DNA of 16,021 nucleotides, taken from NCBI GenBank assembly GCA_012511615.1, contig JAAZFS010000184.1:1-16021 (forward strand), written 5' to 3'. This document shows positions 13,454 to 16,021 of the stretch, one piece after another (the stretch's first letter is position 1; every line of letters begins with the position of its first letter). A program made the translations under genes and the position numbers. The stretch comes from Elusimicrobiota bacterium. Its GTDB lineage: Bacteria; CG03; SLGR01. The notes under the pieces were generated by a model. The model was not told the origin of the DNA and ran no database searches. It saw only the letters and a list, made by a program, of their open reading frames with translations.

Positions 13454-14483
13454 CTACCTGTTCGGGATCTTTTCCAATGATATGGGGATTGATCTTGGAA
13501 CAGCCAATGTACTTGTTTATGTAAAGGGCCGGGGAATAGTTCTCAAAGAACCTTCCGTTGTTGCGACAAATAAGGATACAGATAGAATCCTTGCAGTGGG
13601 TATTGATGCCAAGAGAATGCTGGGACGCACTCCGGCCAATATAACTGCTATACGACCTCTCAAAAACGGCGTTATAGCTGATTTTAATACAACAGAGAGG
13701 ATGATAAGGTATTTTATTAGAAAGGTGCATTCGGGAAGAAAAACCCTTCTTCATCCTCGGATTGTAATTAGTGTCCCCTCGGCTTGTACAGATGTTGAAC
13801 GGCGTGCAGTCATGGAATCAGCTGAAAGGGCAGGAGCCCGCCAAGTTTTTGTTATCGAAGAGCCCATGGCAGCCGCTATAGGCGCAGAACTTCCCGTCCA
13901 TGAACCATCCGGAAATATGATTGTGGACATTGGGGGAGGAACCACAGAGGTGGCGGTTATATCTCTTGGAGGGATGGTCCTGACAAGAGCTTTAAGAATT
14001 GGCGGTGATGATTTTGACCAGGCAATCATAGAATATTTTAAGGAAAAAGAGAATTTAATTATCGGAGAGCGGACAGCCGAAGAAGCAAAGATAAAAGTCG
14101 GCTCCGTTTATCCGGGTTCAGAATCCAAAAAAATGGAGATTAAGGGCAGAGACTTTGTCAGTGGCCTTCCCAAAACTTTGATGATAAGTACCGACGATAT
14201 AAGGGAATCCCTGGCAGAACCGATGAAAGAGCTTCTCAAGGTCATAAAAGAGACCTTGAACAGGATGCCGGCCGAGTTGGCCGCAGATCTTGTCGACAGA
14301 GGAATAGTCCTTGTCGGTGGTGGATCTATGCTTGGCGGCATGGCCGACCTTCTCAGGGAGACGACCGAGCTCCCTGTCCATATAGCAGACGAGCCTCTTA
14401 ACTGTGTTGTTATGGGGACTGGTCGCTACTTAGAGCAGATGGCTCAGCTCAAAAAAGCCCAAAGATACTCTTTAGAAGACTGA
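13446..14483 (+). CDS. mreB: Rod-shape actin homologue MreB
   Basis: 345 residues, the family length. The N-terminal MFSYLFGIFS can serve as the amphipathic membrane anchor. The actin-fold nucleotide motifs are present: phosphate-1 GIDLGTANVLVY (about 14-25), IEEPMAAAIGAELP with the catalytic-site Glu (about 137-150), phosphate-2 DIGGGTTE (161-168), and the late VLVGGGSMLGG adenosine motif. MreB filaments under the inner membrane orient lateral wall synthesis. The ATG overlaps the end of rplQ by eight bases and no terminator lies between, so it probably shares the ribosomal transcript or a promoter within it. Confidence 0.98.
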   Translation: MFSYLFGIFSNDMGIDLGTANVLVYVKGRGIVLKEPSVVATNKDTDRILAVGIDAKRMLGRTPANITAIRPLKNGVIADFNTTERMIRYFIRKVHSGRKTLLHPRIVISVPSACTDVERRAVMESAERAGARQVFVIEEPMAAAIGAELPVHEPSGNMIVDIGGGTTEVAVISLGGMVLTRALRIGGDDFDQAIIEYFKEKENLIIGERTAEEAKIKVGSVYPGSESKKMEIKGRDFVSGLPKTLMISTDDIRESLAEPMKELLKVIKETLNRMPAELAADLVDRGIVLVGGGSMLGGMADLLRETTELPVHIADEPLNCVVMGTGRYLEQMAQLKKAQRYSLED

Positions 14484-14522
14484 ACTAAATTAATTAATTC
14501 CTTACTTCCGCTGGAGTAGAGT

Positions 14523-15323
14523 ATGAAAAGGTTCCCATCAGCGCGGATATTTATAAGTTTAAGTATCGCAGGGATAGTGCTTTTAATTCTAAATTTATTT
14601 GAACCCTTCAGATATTTCAAGGAGGCTTATCTTAGGACTCTCTCACCTTTTATTAGACTAGTCGATTTCCCTTCCGAAGAATTTATAACTATGAGCGAAC
14701 GGGCCAGGGTTATGGGCCGTCTTGTCGAAGAAAATGAGCTTTTGAAAGATAAGATAGATTTGCTTAGAAAAAAACAGGGCGAGTATGACTATATGAGAAA
14801 AGTCCTTTCTGACTACGCTCAGCAGGAACTGTCCGAAGAATTTCTTCATACTATCGCCCAGCCGGCCCGCCTGCTTTTATCATCTCCCGAAGATTATCTT
14901 AATGCACTAACTATTTCACTTGGAGCTTCCCATGGTATCGTCAGCAATTCTCCTGTGGCTGTTTTTCGCGACTCTCAATGGATACTGGCCGGTCGCATTG
15001 ATAAGGTCTATGAAAAATTTAGCAAGCTAATACTTCTTACATCAAATGACTTTAGATGTGCAGTAATTACTGAAAGTGGCTATAGAGGGGTCCTAAAGGG
15101 CGCAGGAAGCTGGGAACTTACTCTGGAATACCTTTCCCCTGATGCAGAGCTTTCTCTGGGTGAAAAGGTCTATTCTGATGGAACAGGAGGAATAATACCT
15201 GAAGGCCTTTTAGTAGGAGAGATAAGTAGCTGGGAAAGCTTGGATTTTTCTACTGGAAAGCTGGCAAAAGTCCAGGCGGCTTTCTATCCCCAGAATGCCA
15301 GGCGGGTTTATATACTTAAGTAA
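14523..15323 (+). CDS. mreC: Rod-shape-determining protein MreC
   Basis: 266 residues. A single membrane helix at about 8-26 (RIFISLSIAGIVLLILNLF) is followed by a coiled coil (about 55-95, VEENELLKDKIDLLRKK) and the periplasmic beta-domain (GASHGIVSNSPVAV, LLTSNDFRCAVITESGYRGVL, GTGGIIPEGLLVGEI). MreC links MreB to PBP2 and the elongation complex. A GGAG about five bases before the ATG supports the start. The 39 bases between mreB and mreC hold only this site and an AT-rich run, without a hairpin. Confidence 0.95.
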   Translation: MKRFPSARIFISLSIAGIVLLILNLFEPFRYFKEAYLRTLSPFIRLVDFPSEEFITMSERARVMGRLVEENELLKDKIDLLRKKQGEYDYMRKVLSDYAQQELSEEFLHTIAQPARLLLSSPEDYLNALTISLGASHGIVSNSPVAVFRDSQWILAGRIDKVYEKFSKLILLTSNDFRCAVITESGYRGVLKGAGSWELTLEYLSPDAELSLGEKVYSDGTGGIIPEGLLVGEISSWESLDFSTGKLAKVQAAFYPQNARRVYILK

Positions 15324-15327
15324 AATT

Positions 15328-15783
15328 ATGGCAATATTTTTATCAATCATTATAGGATTTCTTTTTCAGATATTTATTTACAGATACGTTAATATTTCGG
15401 GTGTTAGCATAAATATTATGCTTATTCTTACCCTGCAAATATCCCTTGTTGCAGGAGGAAATCGTGGAATGTTTTTTGGTTTCTTTAGTGGGCTTCTGGA
15501 AGATCTTTTTTTTCCTGGTCTTTTGGGAGAGAGGGCTCTGGTAAGGCTTATTATTGCCTATTTTGTGGGGAGTTTAAGAGGCCGCTTCAGTCCGGGAAAT
15601 GTTCTTTTTCAATTTATAGTCAATACTTCTTCCTACCTGATTCATTTTGGAGGAATTTTTCTAATTCGAACAATTTTTTCTCTCTCTACCCCCCCAGCAG
15701 TTAGGCTTGTCCCTTCTGCTCTTGTCGTAGGGCTATTCGCTCCAGTTTTTTATTTTATTGTGAGTCGGACTAATGCCGGGTAA
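15328..15783 (+). CDS. mreD: Rod-shape-determining membrane protein MreD
   Basis: 151 residues from ATG 15328, very hydrophobic, with about five or six membrane segments. Family-like pieces are LTLQISLVAGGNRGMFFGFFSGLLEDLFFPGLLG (the GxxxGxxxGLLxD pattern) and ALVRLIIAYFVGSLRGRF. MreD is an integral membrane member of the elongation complex. ATG 15295 in the same frame lies inside mreC and would add 11 residues; 15328, just after the mreC stop, gives the expected N-terminal membrane segment. The end overlaps the next gene by 11 bases. Confidence 0.92.
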   Translation: MAIFLSIIIGFLFQIFIYRYVNISGVSINIMLILTLQISLVAGGNRGMFFGFFSGLLEDLFFPGLLGERALVRLIIAYFVGSLRGRFSPGNVLFQFIVNTSSYLIHFGGIFLIRTIFSLSTPPAVRLVPSALVVGLFAPVFYFIVSRTNAG

Positions 15784-16021
15784 AAATTACTACTTTTGGA
15801 GGGGGTCTGCCAGAGAAAAATTACACTGGTTTAGGCCAGTACAAATAATTCTATTTTTTATCTTCACCCTCCGCCTTTTTCATCTACAGATATTAAAAGG
15901 AGATGACTACCTGAGGTTGGCTGAATCTAACAGAATACAGTACTTTAGTATATCTGCTCCTAGGGGGAGGATGTACGACAGAAATGGGATTAGAATAGCT
16001 GGAAACCGGCCGGCGTACTCC
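15773..16021 (+). CDS. mrdA: Penicillin-binding protein 2 (class B transpeptidase), N-terminal part
   Basis: Partial: 83 codons, then the window ends. The product starts MPGKNYYFWRGSARE. A membrane helix at about 23-40 (VQIILFFIFTLRLFHLQI) is followed by KGDDYLRLAESNRIQ and APRGRMYDRNGIRIAGNRPAYS, the conserved opening of class B penicillin-binding proteins (APRGxIxDRNGxxLAxN). Position after mreD indicates PBP2, the rod-elongation transpeptidase, rather than the septal FtsI. The catalytic domain lies beyond the window. The ATG overlaps the end of mreD. Confidence 0.9.
   Translation, partial: MPGKNYYFWRGSAREKLHWFRPVQIILFFIFTLRLFHLQILKGDDYLRLAESNRIQYFSISAPRGRMYDRNGIRIAGNRPAYS

Noticed and set aside
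14484..14522. Terminator or promoter between mreB and mreC
   Set aside because: Only 39 bases, with no inverted repeat followed by a T-run and no convincing -35/-10 pair; only a GGAG ribosome binding site was seen.

Overview
The window is one unbroken plus-strand block of bacterial housekeeping genes. It holds almost all of the S10 - spc - alpha ribosomal-protein supercluster, followed without a visible break by the rod-shape module mreB-mreC-mreD and the start of a class B penicillin-binding protein (PBP2-like). No tRNA, rRNA, mobile element, CRISPR array, long repeat or convincing Rho-independent terminator was seen. Every intergenic gap is short. The only stretch lacking an obvious gene (about 10424-10633) sits exactly where infA is expected and holds a short, very diverged candidate.

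Organism: a bacterium, moderately AT-rich, with frequent AGA/AGG and ATA codons. The 61-residue zinc-binding S14, zinc-type S4 and L36, a Cys4 tail on L24 and a Cys4 adenylate kinase argue against an E. coli-like gammaproteobacterium. rpmD (L30) is missing from its usual place between rpsE and rplO. MreBCD plus a PBP2-like protein imply a rod-shaped, peptidoglycan-containing cell. The sequence alone does not let me name a phylum; an uncultured or deep-branching lineage is possible.

Layout: (1) 1-3971, S10 operon part: rplC (3' end), rplD, rplW, rplB, rpsS, rplV, rpsC, rplP, rpmC, rpsQ. (2) 3968-9622, spc part: rplN, rplX, rplE, rpsN, rpsH, rplF, rplR, rpsE, rplO, secY, adk. (3) 9644-13453: map, infA-like ORF, rpmJ, rpsM, rpsK, rpsD, rpoA, rplQ. 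(4) 13446-16021: mreB, mreC, mreD, PBP2 (partial). Many neighbours overlap by 1-17 bases, often as ATGA/GTGA, so strong translational coupling and long co-transcripts are expected. Together the genes supply ribosome subunits, the RNA polymerase alpha subunit, the Sec channel, N-terminal methionine removal, adenylate balance and the lateral wall synthesis scaffold.

The unusual content is in the details of essential genes. The rplE (L5) reading frame contains an in-frame TAG, nine codons in, where the family has a conserved Tyr, although TAG is used as an ordinary stop by four neighbours. L17 lacks its MRHR-type N-terminus. L18 lacks its basic N-terminal tail, yet in-frame basic codons without a start codon lie directly upstream. 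IF-1 is hardly recognisable, and L30 is absent. These may be real lineage traits or sequence errors. The rplE case is the strongest.
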